This document shows, in pieces, positions 7,278 to 16,736 of a DNA stretch of 40,797 nucleotides. Each line of letters opens with the position of its first letter. Position 1 is the stretch's first letter. The notes below the pieces were generated by a model. The model was not told where the DNA came from and searched no databases. It was given only the letters and a program-made list of their open reading frames with translations. The DNA comes from a candidate division WS1 bacterium (GTDB lineage Bacteria > Armatimonadota > Zipacnadia > Zipacnadales > UBA5352). The stretch is taken from positions 1 to 40,797 of the forward strand of contig PXBW01000231.1 of assembly GCA_003566775.1 (NCBI GenBank). The letters run 5' to 3'. The position numbers and the translations under genes are program-made.

Positions 7278-8120
7278 TCATTCCCACCTGCTCGCGAGGT
7301 TGCGTAGGAAGTCCGCGTTCCACTTGAGCTTCTCCGCGAGCGTGTCGAACTCGGCGAAGTCCTCGGCGGTGAGGTAGCCGTCGTAGCCGATCGCGATAAG
7401 TTCATCCGCGATCTCGTCCCACGCCAGCACGCCCTCATCGACCCGCACGTTTCCGCCGGGCAGGCGCTCGTGCTCCTGCGCGGGGCCCTCAGCGGGCATC
7501 CGATTCTTCACGTGAACGTTCTTGATCCACGCGCCCAGCATCCGCACCTGCACCCACGGCCGCTCGAAGCCCTCGCTCACCGCGTTGCCCGGGTCGAAGA
7601 CCACGCCGAGGTTCGGGTGTTCGAGGCCGCGCAGCATGTCGAGACACTGCCCCGCGGAGGAGATGTAGCGCGCGCCGTGCTGCTCGGGCGTCACCACGAT
7701 CCCGTGCGCCGCGCCCATCGAGGCCACGCGCATGATCTGATCGCGGAAGGCCGCCCGATGCACCTCGTAGTCGTAGTCGCGCGAGTAATCGCCCGACGAG
7801 ATGCGCACGAAGCCCGCGCCGAGGATGTTCGCGGTCTGCAGCGCAGCGGCGATGCCGTCGAGTTCGACGCGCGCCTCGTTGCGATCGACCTTCCCGGCCT
7901 CCCAGTAGGTCGTGAGCCCGGAGACGTGCAGGCCGGCATCTTCGACCATCTTGCGCACATCCTCCGCCTCGGAGGCGGAGATCTCAGGCACGATGTGTAT
8001 CCCGTCCTCGCGCATGCGGATATCCACGGCGTCGAAGCCTGCATCGGCCGCGAGCGTGATGCTCTCCTGCAGCGATACGTCCTTCGTGAGAAGCGTGTAG
8101 AGCGAAATCTGTGGAGCCAT
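7278..8120 (-). CDS. Sugar phosphate isomerase/epimerase-like TIM barrel protein
   Basis: 280 aa, xylose isomerase-like (AP endonuclease family 2) TIM barrel. The N-terminus MAPQISLYTLL and the phrase AADAGFDAVDIRM are typical of the first strands. PEQHG, VVFDPGNAV and KNVHVKNR carry the metal-ligand-type Glu, Asp and His residues, and GYDGYLTAEDF ends the barrel. Members isomerise or epimerise sugars, inositols or hydroxypyruvate; the substrate here cannot be told. The ATG at 8120 has GGAGGGAG 8 bases upstream. A second, only distantly similar member lies at 39244-40014. The gene is divergent from the CBS-domain gene and convergent with aspS. Confidence 0.88.
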   Translation of the reverse strand: MAPQISLYTLLTKDVSLQESITLAADAGFDAVDIRMREDGIHIVPEISASEAEDVRKMVEDAGLHVSGLTTYWEAGKVDRNEARVELDGIAAALQTANILGAGFVRISSGDYSRDYDYEVHRAAFRDQIMRVASMGAAHGIVVTPEQHGARYISSAGQCLDMLRGLEHPNLGVVFDPGNAVSEGFERPWVQVRMLGAWIKNVHVKNRMPAEGPAQEHERLPGGNVRVDEGVLAWDEIADELIAIGYDGYLTAEDFAEFDTLAEKLKWNADFLRNLASRWE

Positions 8121-8346
8121 AATCGGTCTCCCTCCTCTATGTTCGTGGCGACAGAAGGGTCATTCGCCGGAGGATCGATCAATGCCTCCATACTATTTCC
8201 TTGATGCAGATCGATAGTGATGGACTTGTGATGGAGGTAATCTCTCGCGTTGGAGGAAACAGTGAGGTAAGGTTGAAGGAGTTCCATGAGTCGCTGCTGA
8301 ACTGTGTCGCGTCGATGTTCATATCCTGCCAGCGGAGGTGTCCAGT

Positions 8347-8721
8347 ATGCCGACTGCCAAGGACCTTATGACCACCAACGTGGTCACCATCGACGGGAAT
8401 GCCACGGCACGCGAGGCCGTGGACACGATGAAAGAGCATGGAGTGCGCTGTCTCATCGTGGAACGCCGCGGATCAGACGACGCCTACGGAATCGTGACAC
8501 AACGCGACGTAGTCTATCAGGTCACCGCGTGGAGTCGCGACCCCGAGGAGATCAAGGTTCACGAGATCATGACCAAGCCGTTGGTGGTTGTGAACAAGGA
8601 CCTCGACATCCGACACGTGGCCCGACTCATGGCGAACATGGGTCTGTCGCGTGCTCCGGTCATCTTCGAGGGAGCGCTACAGGGCATCGTCTCTGTCAGC
8701 GACATCATTGAAGCCATCTGA
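8347..8721 (+). CDS. Two-CBS-domain protein
   Basis: 124 aa made almost entirely of a CBS pair (Bateman module). The first CBS (residues about 5-60) starts AKDLMTTNVVTIDGNATAREAVDTMKE. The second (about 70-124) starts VHEIMTKPLVVVNKDLDIRHVARLM and ends GIVSVSDIIEAI. Such free-standing pairs bind adenosine nucleotides and act as energy or redox sensors, often on a partner protein; no partner is fused or adjacent here. GGAGGTG lies 6 bases before ATG 8347, which decides this start over a GTG three codons upstream. Confidence 0.88.
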   Translation: MPTAKDLMTTNVVTIDGNATAREAVDTMKEHGVRCLIVERRGSDDAYGIVTQRDVVYQVTAWSRDPEEIKVHEIMTKPLVVVNKDLDIRHVARLMANMGLSRAPVIFEGALQGIVSVSDIIEAI

Positions 8722-9016
8722 TACGCACCGCTGCACCAGCGATCACGACAGTTCCGCATAGCAGTAAGCCGCCCGCGTCCCGGCCTGCCATCGCCGACCG
8801 GGCGGCATGTCGTGTACGCGGTCGCGGGATAAGACGCCACATCCATTCTGTGCCTGCTCCGCTCTCACGAGTACGCACGATGAAAGTCGGGGTGGAGACT
8901 CTCCGGGGGGTGGTCATACGGATGCTGTGCCCGCCCGCAAACACGAGCGAGCCGGGGCACTATGCTCAGGATTCTACGGCAATGAGCCCGTACGCGGGCA
9001 CTCATGGCCAGCGCGT
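8722..9016. other. Intergenic region between CBS gene and lon
   Basis: No credible gene was found. An 8-base perfect inverted repeat (GCCGCCCG at 8768-8775, CGGGCGGC at 8799-8806) could be a weak terminator for the CBS gene, but it lacks a T-run. The two genes converge here. Confidence 0.4.
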
Positions 9017-11458
9017 TCAGTCCTGCTCATCATTTGGAAGCAAAGCGCGTTCGAGCACTTCGTTCATCTCACTCACGTAGGTGATGTCGAGGTCTTCGAA
9101 TACCTCAGTGGGGAACTGCTCGCGATCCTCCATGTCCGTGCGGTTCTCCTCGGGCAAGAGAACCGACGCGATCCCGGCGCGGTGTGCCGCAAGCACCTTC
9201 TCACGCACGCCGCCCACCTGCATCACCTTACCGTGAAGCGATATCTCGCCGGTCATGGCGACGTCGGAGCGCACCGCGCGGCGGGCCAGCGCGGAAACCA
9301 GCGCGACGCCGATCGCAGCCCCCGCTGAGGGCCCCTCCTTGGGTACCGCGCCTGATGGCACGTGAACGTGTATGTCATGCTCCGAGAAGAAGTCGCGTGG
9401 CAGGTGAAGCTCCTCCGCGTTCGAGCGCACATAGCTGAGAGCCGCCTGCGCCGATTCTTTCATCACATCTCCAAGCTGGCCGGTCAGCATGAGCTCGCCC
9501 GAGCCATCGACCACGCTGACCTCGATCGAGGTGATGTCTCCGCCTGAGGCAGTGTACGACAGCCCGGTGGCGACACCGATCCCGGCTCTCTCCCGCGCCG
9601 CGCCCCACGTGAAGCGCCGCGGTCCGAGGATATCCTCTATGGCGTCGCCGGTTATCTCCGCGCGCGTGTCATCACCTGAGGCGACCTTACGCGCGACCTT
9701 ACGGCAGATCGAGGCGATCTCCCGCTCGAGGTTGCGCACCCCGGCCTCCCGGGTGTAATGCCGAATCAGAGTGCGTAGTCCGGTCTCGTGGAAGCGAATG
9801 TCGCGCCCGGTGAGCCCGTGCGCGTCACGCTGCTTGGGCACCAGGAAGTCACGCGCGATCTGCAGCTTCTCCTCCTCGATGTAGCCGGGGAACTCGATGA
9901 CCTCAAAGCGGTCCTGCAGCGCGGGCGGCACAGTGTCAAGGATATTGCCGGTTGCGATGAAGAGCACCTGCGAGAGGTCAAAGGGCACCTCGAGATAGTG
10001 ATCGCTGAAGGCCTCGTTCTGCTCGGGGTCGAGCACCTCCAGCAGCGCGGAGGATGGATCGCCGCGGAAGTCGGCGCCGATCTTGTCCACCTCATCGATC
10101 ATGAAGACGGGATTGCTGGAGCCGATGCGGCGCAGCGCCTGGATGATGCGGCCCGGCATTGCACCGACGTAGGTGCGCCGATGCCCGCGAATCTCGGCCT
10201 CATCCCGCACGCCGCCGAGGGATACGCGAATGAACTTGCGTCCCATTGCGCGGGCGATAGACTGTCCGATCGAGGTCTTCCCCACGCCCGGCGGACCAAC
10301 GAAGCACAGAATCGGCCCCTTCACGTCGCTGACAAGCTGTCTGACAGCGAGGAACTCGAGGATGCGCTCTTTGGGCTTACGCAGACCGTAGTGATCCGCG
10401 TCGAGCACCTCGGTAGCGCGGTCGATGTCAAGCTGATCCTCGGTGGCGGTGCTCCATGGAAGGTCTATGATCCAGTCGAGGTAGGTACGCACTGTGCTGA
10501 CCTCGGGAGAGGCCATCGGCATACGTTCGAGTCGCTCGACCTCCTCGAGCGCGGCCTCCTCAATACTCTCGGGCAGTTGCGCGGCCTCGATCCGATCGCG
10601 ATACTCCCACGCTTCTCCGAGCGCTCCCTCGTTCTGCCCGAGTTCGTCCTGGATCGCGCGCAGGTGTTCGCGCAGATAGTACTCCCGCTGAGAGCTTTCC
10701 ATCTCGTCCTCGACGCGCATCCGCATCTCCTCTTCAAGTCGCAGAATGCGCAGTTCTTCACGGAGATGGCGCGCAGTGGTATGGATCCGCCGCGCACAGT
10801 CGGGCTCCTCGAGCAGAGCCTGTCGCTCATCGAGGCTCAGGTCGAGACATGAGACGATGATATCTGCAAGCTGACCGAGGTCATCGATATTGAAGGCCGT
10901 CACAAGGGCTTCGGGAGGGATGCGCCGCGACAGTTCGGTGGCCTCCTCCAACTCTTCCAGCGTCCGGCGCTTCACCGCCTCGACTCGAGGGCTTTGCTCC
11001 GGGTGCACTTCGACCACCGGCTCGACGAGCGCCTCCATGAAGGGGTTGACCTGCAGGAAATCCACAATGCGCACGCGAGTTATGCCCTCGAAGACACCAC
11101 GCAGAGTTCCATCGGGTAACTCCAGCGCCTGAAGGCAGCGCCCGATCGTGCCGACCTCGTAAAGATCTTCGGGACACGGGTCATCCTTCTCGGGGTCGCG
11201 CTGGGCGACGAGCAGAGCCAATGCGTCCTCGCTGCGCGAGCGTCTGAGAGCGCGCAGGCTTCGCTCGCGCCCAAAGACCAGTGGCATCACCGTACCGGGA
11301 AATACCACCACGTCGCGGATGGGCAGCACGGGCAGCGATTGAGCCTCTGCCTCAATGGTGTCCTCGCGCGACTGGGCCACCCAGTCGGTCGGGGGCATCA
11401 TATCCGGATCGACGGGCATCGCGTCATTGTCTGGCGGTTCCGGCGGCGTACGCTGCAT
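9017..11458 (-). CDS. lon: ATP-dependent protease Lon
   Basis: 813 aa, typical LonA. It degrades misfolded and regulatory proteins in the cytoplasm. The N-terminal LON substrate-binding domain (from about residue 40, LPVLPIRDVVVFPG) is followed by a coiled-coil region. The AAA+ module has Walker A GPPGVGKTS and Walker B VFMIDEVDKI. The C-terminal Ser/Lys protease domain has PKEGPSAG with catalytic Ser711 and REKVLAA with Lys754; the spacing of 43 residues is the same as in E. coli Lon. The ATG has AGGTG 9 bases upstream. It is the last gene of the tig-clpP-clpX-lon block, 53 bases after clpX. Confidence 0.97.
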   Translation of the reverse strand: MQRTPPEPPDNDAMPVDPDMMPPTDWVAQSREDTIEAEAQSLPVLPIRDVVVFPGTVMPLVFGRERSLRALRRSRSEDALALLVAQRDPEKDDPCPEDLYEVGTIGRCLQALELPDGTLRGVFEGITRVRIVDFLQVNPFMEALVEPVVEVHPEQSPRVEAVKRRTLEELEEATELSRRIPPEALVTAFNIDDLGQLADIIVSCLDLSLDERQALLEEPDCARRIHTTARHLREELRILRLEEEMRMRVEDEMESSQREYYLREHLRAIQDELGQNEGALGEAWEYRDRIEAAQLPESIEEAALEEVERLERMPMASPEVSTVRTYLDWIIDLPWSTATEDQLDIDRATEVLDADHYGLRKPKERILEFLAVRQLVSDVKGPILCFVGPPGVGKTSIGQSIARAMGRKFIRVSLGGVRDEAEIRGHRRTYVGAMPGRIIQALRRIGSSNPVFMIDEVDKIGADFRGDPSSALLEVLDPEQNEAFSDHYLEVPFDLSQVLFIATGNILDTVPPALQDRFEVIEFPGYIEEEKLQIARDFLVPKQRDAHGLTGRDIRFHETGLRTLIRHYTREAGVRNLEREIASICRKVARKVASGDDTRAEITGDAIEDILGPRRFTWGAARERAGIGVATGLSYTASGGDITSIEVSVVDGSGELMLTGQLGDVMKESAQAALSYVRSNAEELHLPRDFFSEHDIHVHVPSGAVPKEGPSAGAAIGVALVSALARRAVRSDVAMTGEISLHGKVMQVGGVREKVLAAHRAGIASVLLPEENRTDMEDREQFPTEVFEDLDITYVSEMNEVLERALLPNDEQD

Positions 11459-11511
11459 CGAGATCGCACCTGCAGGGCGGGACGGAATATTCGGGACCGA
11501 CGCTCACAGCG

Positions 11512-12789
11512 TCAGGCGACCTCGCGGTCGTCGTCGGACACATTCTCCAGAAGGGGCTTCTTGCCCTCCCTGATGGTCTCGGCAGTGAGCGTGCAGCGGT
11601 TGACATCATCCCGTGAGGGGATCTCGTACATCACGTCGAGCATTACCGACTCGATTACCGCGCGCAGTGCCCGCGCGCCGGTCTTGCGCTCCTGTGCCTT
11701 CTCCGCGATGGCCTCAAGCGCATCGTCTTCGACCACGAGTTCTACCTTGTCGAGTAGCCCGAGCAGCCTGGTGTACTGCTTGAGCAGGGCGTTCTTCGGC
11801 TCAGTCAGCACACGCACCAACGCGTCCCTGTCGAGGTGCTCGACGGTGGCGATATTCGGCAGGCGACCGATGAACTCGGGAATCAGACCGAACTTCATCA
11901 GGTCCTGTGGCATTACCTGGGCGAGTATCTCATCGTCGCTGACTTCATCAGTTTGCTCATCGGACACCTTAGCGCTAAACCCCATGGTGCGAGTCCGGGT
12001 GCGCTGACGGATGATATCGATGAGGCCGTCGAAGACCCCACCGCAGACAAACAGGATGTTCGTGGTGTCGATCTGCACGAACTCCTGCTGAGGATGCTTG
12101 CGCCCGCCCTGTGGTGGCACGTTCGCGACCGTGCCCTCGAGGATCTTCAGCAGGGCCTGCTGCACTCCCTCACCTGAAACGTCGCGGGTGATTGAGGGAT
12201 TGTCGGCCTTGCGTGAGATCTTATCTATCTCGTCGATATACACTATCCCGTGCTCGGCGCGATCCACGTCTCCACCCGCCGCGATGAGCAGTTGCAGCAG
12301 GATGTTCTCTACGTCCTCGCCCACGTACCCCGCCTCGGTCACGGAGGTCGCGTCGGCGATGGTGAAGGGCACGTCAAGCATGCGCGCGAGCGTCTGCGCC
12401 ATCAGCGTCTTGCCGCAGCCGGTGGGCCCGAGCATGAGTATGTTGGTCTTGTCAAGCTCGACATCGGCGTCCATCGCACCGAGGCGAACGCGCTTGTAGT
12501 GATTGTACACGGCGACCGCGAGAACACGCTTGGCGCGTTCCTGACCGACCACATAGGAATCTAGGTAATCGACTATCTCTCTGGGCGTCGGCACGCGGCC
12601 GTCGAGCGCACCGGCCTTAGCCTCTTTCTCGGCCTTGCCCCGAATTATCTGATTGCACAACTCAACGCAGTCCACGCAGATGTACACTCCGGGACCGGCG
12701 ATCAGTTCCTTTACCTGCTTGGGTTTCTCACGACCGCAGAATGAACAGCGAAGCGGTCGGGATCCATCACCCTGGCCATCTATGTCCAT
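11512..12789 (-). CDS. clpX: ClpX, ATP-binding unfoldase subunit of ClpXP
   Basis: 425 aa, normal for ClpX, which unfolds tagged substrates and feeds them to ClpP. The N-terminal zinc-binding domain has Cys15, Cys18, Cys38 and Cys41 (CSFC and CVDC). The AAA+ domain shows Walker A GPTGCGKT (121-128), the pore loop GYVGEDVE and Walker [11 protein letters not shown]. The ClpX-specific C-terminal region includes [12 protein letters not shown] 12789 is chosen because GGGAGAG lies at suitable distance; an upstream in-frame start at 12825 would add 12 atypical residues. It lies 98 bases downstream of clpP in the same orientation, with a small CGAGAGC-type inverted repeat between them. Confidence 0.97.
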   Translation of the reverse strand: MDIDGQGDGSRPLRCSFCGREKPKQVKELIAGPGVYICVDCVELCNQIIRGKAEKEAKAGALDGRVPTPREIVDYLDSYVVGQERAKRVLAVAVYNHYKRVRLGAMDADVELDKTNILMLGPTGCGKTLMAQTLARMLDVPFTIADATSVTEAGYVGEDVENILLQLLIAAGGDVDRAEHGIVYIDEIDKISRKADNPSITRDVSGEGVQQALLKILEGTVANVPPQGGRKHPQQEFVQIDTTNILFVCGGVFDGLIDIIRQRTRTRTMGFSAKVSDEQTDEVSDDEILAQVMPQDLMKFGLIPEFIGRLPNIATVEHLDRDALVRVLTEPKNALLKQYTRLLGLLDKVELVVEDDALEAIAEKAQERKTGARALRAVIESVMLDVMYEIPSRDDVNRCTLTAETIREGKKPLLENVSDDDREVA

Positions 12790-12887
12790 TGCTTCACTCT
12801 CCCGGCGGTGCTCTCGGCACCTCACCTGGTTGCAGCCATCGACGAGAGCCCGCAGGCCTCGCCGTTGTTCTCAGGGTATTACCACTT

Positions 12888-13484
12888 TCAGCTTTCGGTC
12901 TCGGGTTGCTTCCGGACTACGGCATCGACGATGCCGTAATCCTTCGCCTCCTCGGCCGTCATGAAATAATCGCGATCTGTGTCCTCTTCGATCTTCTCAA
13001 GCGGTTGACCCGTGTGTTCAACGAGGATATCGTTGAGCCAGCTTCTCAACCGCAGTATCTCTTCCGCTTGTATCTGTACATCGGCCGCCTGACCCTGAAG
13101 CTGTCCCCACGGCTGGTGAATCATAACTCGCGAGTACGGCAGCGCGAAACGGTGTCCCTCTTGGCCTGCGGCCAGCAGCACGGCAGCCATGCTCGCCGCC
13201 TGACCCATGCACCATGTATGGATCTCAGGCTGGATGTACTGCATCGTGTCATAAATCGCCAGGCCCGCTGTTATCATACCCCCACCGGAGTTGATATACA
13301 TCGAGATTGGCTCAAGCGGGTCCTCATCCTGCAGGAACACAAGCTGCGAGATTATCAGGCTGGCAACATCGTCGTCGATGGCGCTGCCGACGAAGATGAT
13401 GCGCTCCTTCAGCAGTCGCGAGTATATGTCGTACGAGCGTTCACCTCGGGGGGTCTGCTCGATGACCATCGGAACGAGTCTCAC
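12888..13484 (-). CDS. clpP: ClpP, ATP-dependent Clp protease proteolytic subunit
   Basis: 198 aa serine protease forming the tetradecameric chamber of ClpXP. The catalytic triad is visible: Ser98 in GQAASMAA, His123 in MIHQPWG and Asp172 in DRDYFM. The oligomerisation helix and handle region ([15 protein letters not shown]) are intact. The likely start is GTG at 13484, which overlaps the TGA stop of tig (GTGA), suggesting translational coupling; an ATG five codons later (13469) is the alternative. Only one clpP copy is present in the window. Confidence 0.97.
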   Translation of the reverse strand: MRLVPMVIEQTPRGERSYDIYSRLLKERIIFVGSAIDDDVASLIISQLVFLQDEDPLEPISMYINSGGGMITAGLAIYDTMQYIQPEIHTWCMGQAASMAAVLLAAGQEGHRFALPYSRVMIHQPWGQLQGQAADVQIQAEEILRLRSWLNDILVEHTGQPLEKIEEDTDRDYFMTAEEAKDYGIVDAVVRKQPETES

Positions 13485-15130
13485 TGGCTCTCACTCTCCC
13501 GGACATTCTCGTCCTCAGCGGCTTCTGTTGATTCCTTCGACGTCTCGGCGGCTTCTTCCTTGTCGATCTCGCCGGAGAGATCCTCCGCATCTACCTCATC
13601 GGCGGCGTCTTCCTCCTGGCCGTCTTCCTCGGCCTCAGCGGCTCTCGTGGCGGCTTCTGCCTCTTTCTCGGCTTCGTATTCCTCGCGCGGGACCTCTTCG
13701 ATCTCCGCCGCGGCTACGACGTCATCGAGCACCTTGCGCCGCATGACCCGCTCCTGCACCTCGTCGGTGAAGTTGGGCTGAACTGCCGCTGCCTGCTCCA
13801 CCATCTGCAGGTCTCCACCACTCTCCTCGGCGATACGCTGCAACTCCTGTGCCATGTCCTCATCGGTAACCTCGATGTCCTTCTCGCGGGCCAGCGCCTC
13901 GAGTGCGAAGCGAAGCGTCAGACTGCCCTGCGCCTGCGCGCGCTGGTTCTCGAGCAGTTCCGTCTCGTCAATATCCGAGGTCTCAGCGAACTCCTCAAGT
14001 GACATGCCCGCCTGCTGAAGCTGTCCGCGCAGGTCGTCAAGTCCCTGCTCGGCGGCCCCATCGATGAACTCTTCCGGCAGTTCTACCTCAGTCTGCTCGA
14101 TAAGATGACGTGTCACCTGCCGGTGTAGCTCCTGGTCGGCCTCACGATCGGCGGCCGTCTGAAGCTCTTCCCTGATCGACTCGCGCAGGTCGTCCATGCC
14201 GGAGTAGTCACCCAGGCTCCGCGCGAAATCGTCATCAAGCTCCGGCAATTCCCGTGCCGAGAACGAATCGATCTCTGCAATGACCCTTGCCGCCTTCCCT
14301 GCGACCTCCGCGTCCGGATGATCATCTTCGAAGGTGTAGTCGACCTCGACTGTGTCGCCGGATTCATGGCCGACCAGAGCTTTATCGATGTCGGCGATAT
14401 ACTGGCGATCACCGATGGCGATTTCCTGCTCCTGCGCGCTCGCCTCATCTGCATCCTCGTCCTCGAGCACTATCTTCAAGTCAACTACAACCACGTCGCC
14501 CTCTTCGATCGTACTGCGATCTGGATCGACCTCCTCCGCGTTGATCCGCTGGAGTTGCTCGATCCGCTCATCCACCTCTTCGTCGGTGATCTCAACTACA
14601 GGTCGCCTCAGCTTCAACTCGCTGAGATCGGGCAGCTCCGGCCGCGGGTAGGCCGTGAACGTGGTGTAGAAGTCGAACGGTTCGCCCTCTACCAGAGCAA
14701 TCTCCTCGTGATCGTGGTCGCAGTCTTCATCGCACTCGTGATCGTGCTCCTCAGCATCCTCGTCCACCTCTTCGGTCTCCTCTTCATCCACGAGGCCGGC
14801 CTTGATGCTGGTCGCGAGTTCCTCCTCCTCGTCGGGCGGAGACCCCTGTTCGATATCGACCTGGTCGAGCGGTCGCAGGTCATGCTCTTCGAGCGCCTGC
14901 TGCAGCCGGTCCTGCACGACATATTCGTAGGTGGCCGCCTGGATCATCTCGTAGTCGTAGTTCCGGTCGATTATCTGCCGGGGCACCTTGCCGGGCCGAA
15001 AGCCCTTGATCCCTCCGCGATCGGAGAGTTGCTGATATGTTCGGTCAAAGGCCCCCCGAACTTCACCTTCAGTCAGGGAAACATGGACTGTGTATCTGCT
15101 CTGTCCGTGATCTCGTACATCTACATCCAC
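13481..15130 (-). CDS. tig: Trigger factor with acidic His/Cys-rich insert and long acidic tail
   Basis: 549 aa, against about 430-480 for most trigger factors. It is a ribosome-bound chaperone and peptidyl-prolyl isomerase. The N-terminal ribosome-binding signature GFRPGK is at residues 43-48. The FKBP-type domain and the helical C-terminal arms follow ([13 protein letters not shown] onward). Two additions stand out. A strongly acidic insert (about residues 97-146) between the ribosome-binding and PPIase domains contains [14 protein letters not shown] glutamate/alanine-rich tail covers about the last 70 residues. The GTG start at 15130 is preceded by GGGAG. Longer in-frame versions would read through the tRNA-Leu gene and add 52 atypical residues. 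The gene overlaps clpP by four bases and follows the tRNA cluster. Confidence 0.93.
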   Translation of the reverse strand: MDVDVRDHGQSRYTVHVSLTEGEVRGAFDRTYQQLSDRGGIKGFRPGKVPRQIIDRNYDYEMIQAATYEYVVQDRLQQALEEHDLRPLDQVDIEQGSPPDEEEELATSIKAGLVDEEETEEVDEDAEEHDHECDEDCDHDHEEIALVEGEPFDFYTTFTAYPRPELPDLSELKLRRPVVEITDEEVDERIEQLQRINAEEVDPDRSTIEEGDVVVVDLKIVLEDEDADEASAQEQEIAIGDRQYIADIDKALVGHESGDTVEVDYTFEDDHPDAEVAGKAARVIAEIDSFSARELPELDDDFARSLGDYSGMDDLRESIREELQTAADREADQELHRQVTRHLIEQTEVELPEEFIDGAAEQGLDDLRGQLQQAGMSLEEFAETSDIDETELLENQRAQAQGSLTLRFALEALAREKDIEVTDEDMAQELQRIAEESGGDLQMVEQAAAVQPNFTDEVQERVMRRKVLDDVVAAAEIEEVPREEYEAEKEAEAATRAAEAEEDGQEEDAADEVDAEDLSGEIDKEEAAETSKESTEAAEDENVRESESQ

Positions 15131-15224
15131 GGCTGATCGCTCCCGTCCCGCGCCTGCGGCGATTCTATCGCCAGCCGGCGTACGCTGCGTTGGGTGGAAT
15201 AGCTTGCTGTGCAATACCGAAACG

Positions 15225-15242
15225 GGGCCGCTCACGCGGCCC
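15225..15242 (-). terminator. Hairpin after the tRNA cluster
   Basis: GGGCCGC-GTGA-GCGGCCC forms a perfect 7-bp hairpin on the minus strand, 15 bases past tRNA-Leu, followed by CGTTTCGG. It may terminate the tRNA transcript partially, letting some transcription continue into tig. Confidence 0.55.
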
Positions 15243-15256
15243 TGATAAACGTGACG

Positions 15257-15341
15257 TGGTGGGCGCGGGGAGATTCGAACTCCCACGGGTTACCCCACAT
15301 GATCCTAAGTCATGCATGTCTACCGATTCCATCACGCGCCC
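15257..15341 (-). tRNA. tRNA-Leu (anticodon TAG)
   Basis: 85 nt including encoded CCA. The acceptor stem is GGGCGCG/CGCGCCC, the anticodon loop CTTAGGA, the long variable arm is present as expected for Leu, and the T-loop is GTTCGAATC. It is the last of seven tRNAs in one array. Confidence 0.95.
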
Positions 15342-15427
15342 GAGTCGATCTCCAAAAGGCGTTGTAGCGGTCACACATACGAAGAGGGCGCGCCGCCTTG
15401 AGCGCGCCTGTCATTTATCGGCGTTGA

Positions 15428-15503
15428 TGGTGGACCGGGGTGGATTCGAACCACCGACCTTGGGATTAAGAATCCCCTGCTCTGCCAACTAAGCTACCGG
15501 TCC
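15428..15503 (-). tRNA. tRNA-Lys (anticodon CTT)
   Basis: 76 nt with encoded CCA. The acceptor stem is GGACCGG/CCGGTCC, the anticodon loop TTCTTAA and the T-loop GTTCGAATC. The first anticodon-stem pair appears to be a G-A mismatch. Confidence 0.95.
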
Positions 15504-15585
15504 ACCTCAAAAGCGGCGTCTATCCTGAGGCTCTCCGCGGTACCTGCCAAAGCGGGAAAAGTGAGCCCGGTTTGGCCTATTACTC

Positions 15586-15662
15586 TGGGGCGCCCGGAGG
15601 GATTCGAACCCCCGACCTACGGATCCGAAGTCCGTTGCTCTCATCCACTGAGCTACGGGCGC
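15586..15662 (-). tRNA. tRNA-Arg (anticodon TCG)
   Basis: 77 nt with encoded CCA. The acceptor stem is GCGCCCG/CGGGCGC, the anticodon stem-loop ACGGA-CTTCGGA-TCCGT and the T-loop GTTCGAATC. The discriminator base is C, unlike the G of the other tRNA-Arg in the array. Confidence 0.94.
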
Positions 15663-15767
15663 ATGTTCGCGTGACAAAAGGCTGATCGAGTAGCTGGATA
15701 GTCTGTCCGGCACGTGATCGCAGCAAAAGCACATCGTTAGCGTCGTCGTTCTGCGCTGCTGGCCGTA

Positions 15768-15843
15768 TGGGGTGGGCGATGGGAATCGAACCCACAGCCA
15801 CCTGAGCCACAGTCAGGTGCTCTACCTTTGAGCTACGCCCACC
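15768..15843 (-). tRNA. tRNA-His (anticodon GTG)
   Basis: 76 nt counting the encoded G-1. The acceptor stem is GTGGGCG/CGCCCAC with C73 opposite G-1, the identity pair read by bacterial HisRS. The anticodon stem-loop is CCTGA-CTGTGGC-TCAGG and CCA is encoded. Confidence 0.96.
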
Positions 15844-15955
15844 ACGGACATGCCTCGCTCTGCACGTATCAGGAGTGTCGCCTCGCTTCGCTCGGCGAAC
15901 TCCACAGCGTGCGCTCATGCGACGTGGCCGGTCTCACACTGACAGATGAACTGAA

Positions 15956-16031
15956 TGGCGCGCCCGGCCCGATTCGAACGGGCGACCCGCGGCTTAGAAG
16001 GCCGCTGCTCTGTCCACTGAGCTACGGGCGC
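15956..16031 (-). tRNA. tRNA-Arg (anticodon TCT)
   Basis: 76 nt with encoded CCA. The acceptor stem is GCGCCCG/CGGGCGC, the anticodon stem-loop GCGGC-CTTCTAA-GCCGC and the discriminator G. Confidence 0.95.
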
Positions 16032-16036
16032 TTTGC

Positions 16037-16111
16037 TGGAGCGGGCGATGGGATTTGAACCCACGACCCTCAGCTTGGAAGGCTGACGCTCTACCGCTGA
16101 GCTACGCCCGC
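16037..16111 (-). tRNA. tRNA-Gly (anticodon TCC)
   Basis: 75 nt with encoded CCA. The acceptor stem is GCGGGCG/CGCCCGC, the anticodon stem-loop TCAGC-CTTCCAA-GCTGA and the T-loop GTTCAAATC. It is only five bases from the next tRNA. Confidence 0.95.
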
Positions 16112-16156
16112 ATCACACCTCGCCGATCAACGCGCAGAGCATACTTCCCACGCATA

Positions 16157-16233
16157 TGGTCGGGGCGGCCGGATTTGAACCGGCGGCCTCCTGCTCCCAA
16201 AGCAGGCGCGCTGCCAAGCTGCGCCACGCCCCG
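16157..16233 (-). tRNA. tRNA-Pro (anticodon TGG)
   Basis: 77 nt with encoded CCA. The acceptor stem is CGGGGCG/CGCCCCG, the anticodon stem-loop CCTGC-TTTGGGA-GCAGG and the T-loop GTTCAAATC. It is the first tRNA after the promoter. Confidence 0.95.
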
Positions 16234-16258
16234 ATTCACCGGTCGCTTGACCTTGAAC

Positions 16259-16288
16259 ATTATACCCGCAGGCAAAAGCTCTCGTCAA
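16259..16288 (-). promoter_or_regulatory. Strong promoter of the tRNA-tig block
   Basis: On the minus strand TTGACG (16283-16288) and a perfect TATAAT (16259-16264) are 18 bases apart. Transcription would begin near 16252, about 20 bases before tRNA-Pro. Confidence 0.85.
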
Positions 16289-16430
16289 GCCCGAGAATCC
16301 TGTGGGGCGCGAAATCGCTGCCGGTGCCGCCTCAGCGCAGATGGATATCCTCGCTTCAGCAGGCGTCAGAGGCACAGTAAGAGCGAAACGGCCGGAGTCT
16401 GAGACTGAAAGCCGCACGAGCGACATGCGC

Positions 16431-16736
16431 CTACCGCATGCTAAGCGTCTCGTTGCTTCCGGCAATCTCGCTCCTACCGGAGGATGCCGTCGATACTGTT
16501 TCGGAGAGTCTTACAGGCGGCCAGCGCAGATCTTGTTCGTGCCAGGCAACCGATTGTGCGTCATCAACCTCCTCACCTGCAGCAATCGCCGCGGTGGTGT
16601 CTTCGTGAACGACTGCAGTGCCCTCCGAAGTAAGCATTGTTGCGAGCAGCAGCGCGCACGTGAGTGCAATAATCACCCAACTGAGCCGGTTGCCACCACG
16701 TGTCCGAGAGAGATGGTCTGAGCGATCTATCGCCAT
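16431..16736 (-). CDS. Small membrane-anchored protein of unknown function
   Basis: 101 aa. A short basic N-terminus is followed by one hydrophobic segment (WVIIALTCALLLATML, about residues 20-35). The remaining 65 residues are mildly acidic and would lie outside the cytoplasm if the positive-inside rule holds. ATG 16736 is preceded by a strong GGAGGAGG site about 10 bases upstream, the main reason to call the gene real. No family was recognised. It stands alone between the tRNA promoter and the divergent glnA promoter. A weak TGAACA-17-TATGCT promoter lies upstream, with a TCACT/AGTGA inverted repeat in the spacer. Confidence 0.55.
   Translation of the reverse strand: MAIDRSDHLSRTRGGNRLSWVIIALTCALLLATMLTSEGTAVVHEDTTAAIAAGEEVDDAQSVAWHEQDLRWPPVRLSETVSTASSGRSEIAGSNETLSMR

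Noticed and set aside
15131-15286. Upstream extension of tig by 52 codons
   Set aside because: It would translate through the 3' part of the tRNA-Leu gene and the hairpin; the GTG at 15130 has a proper ribosome site.
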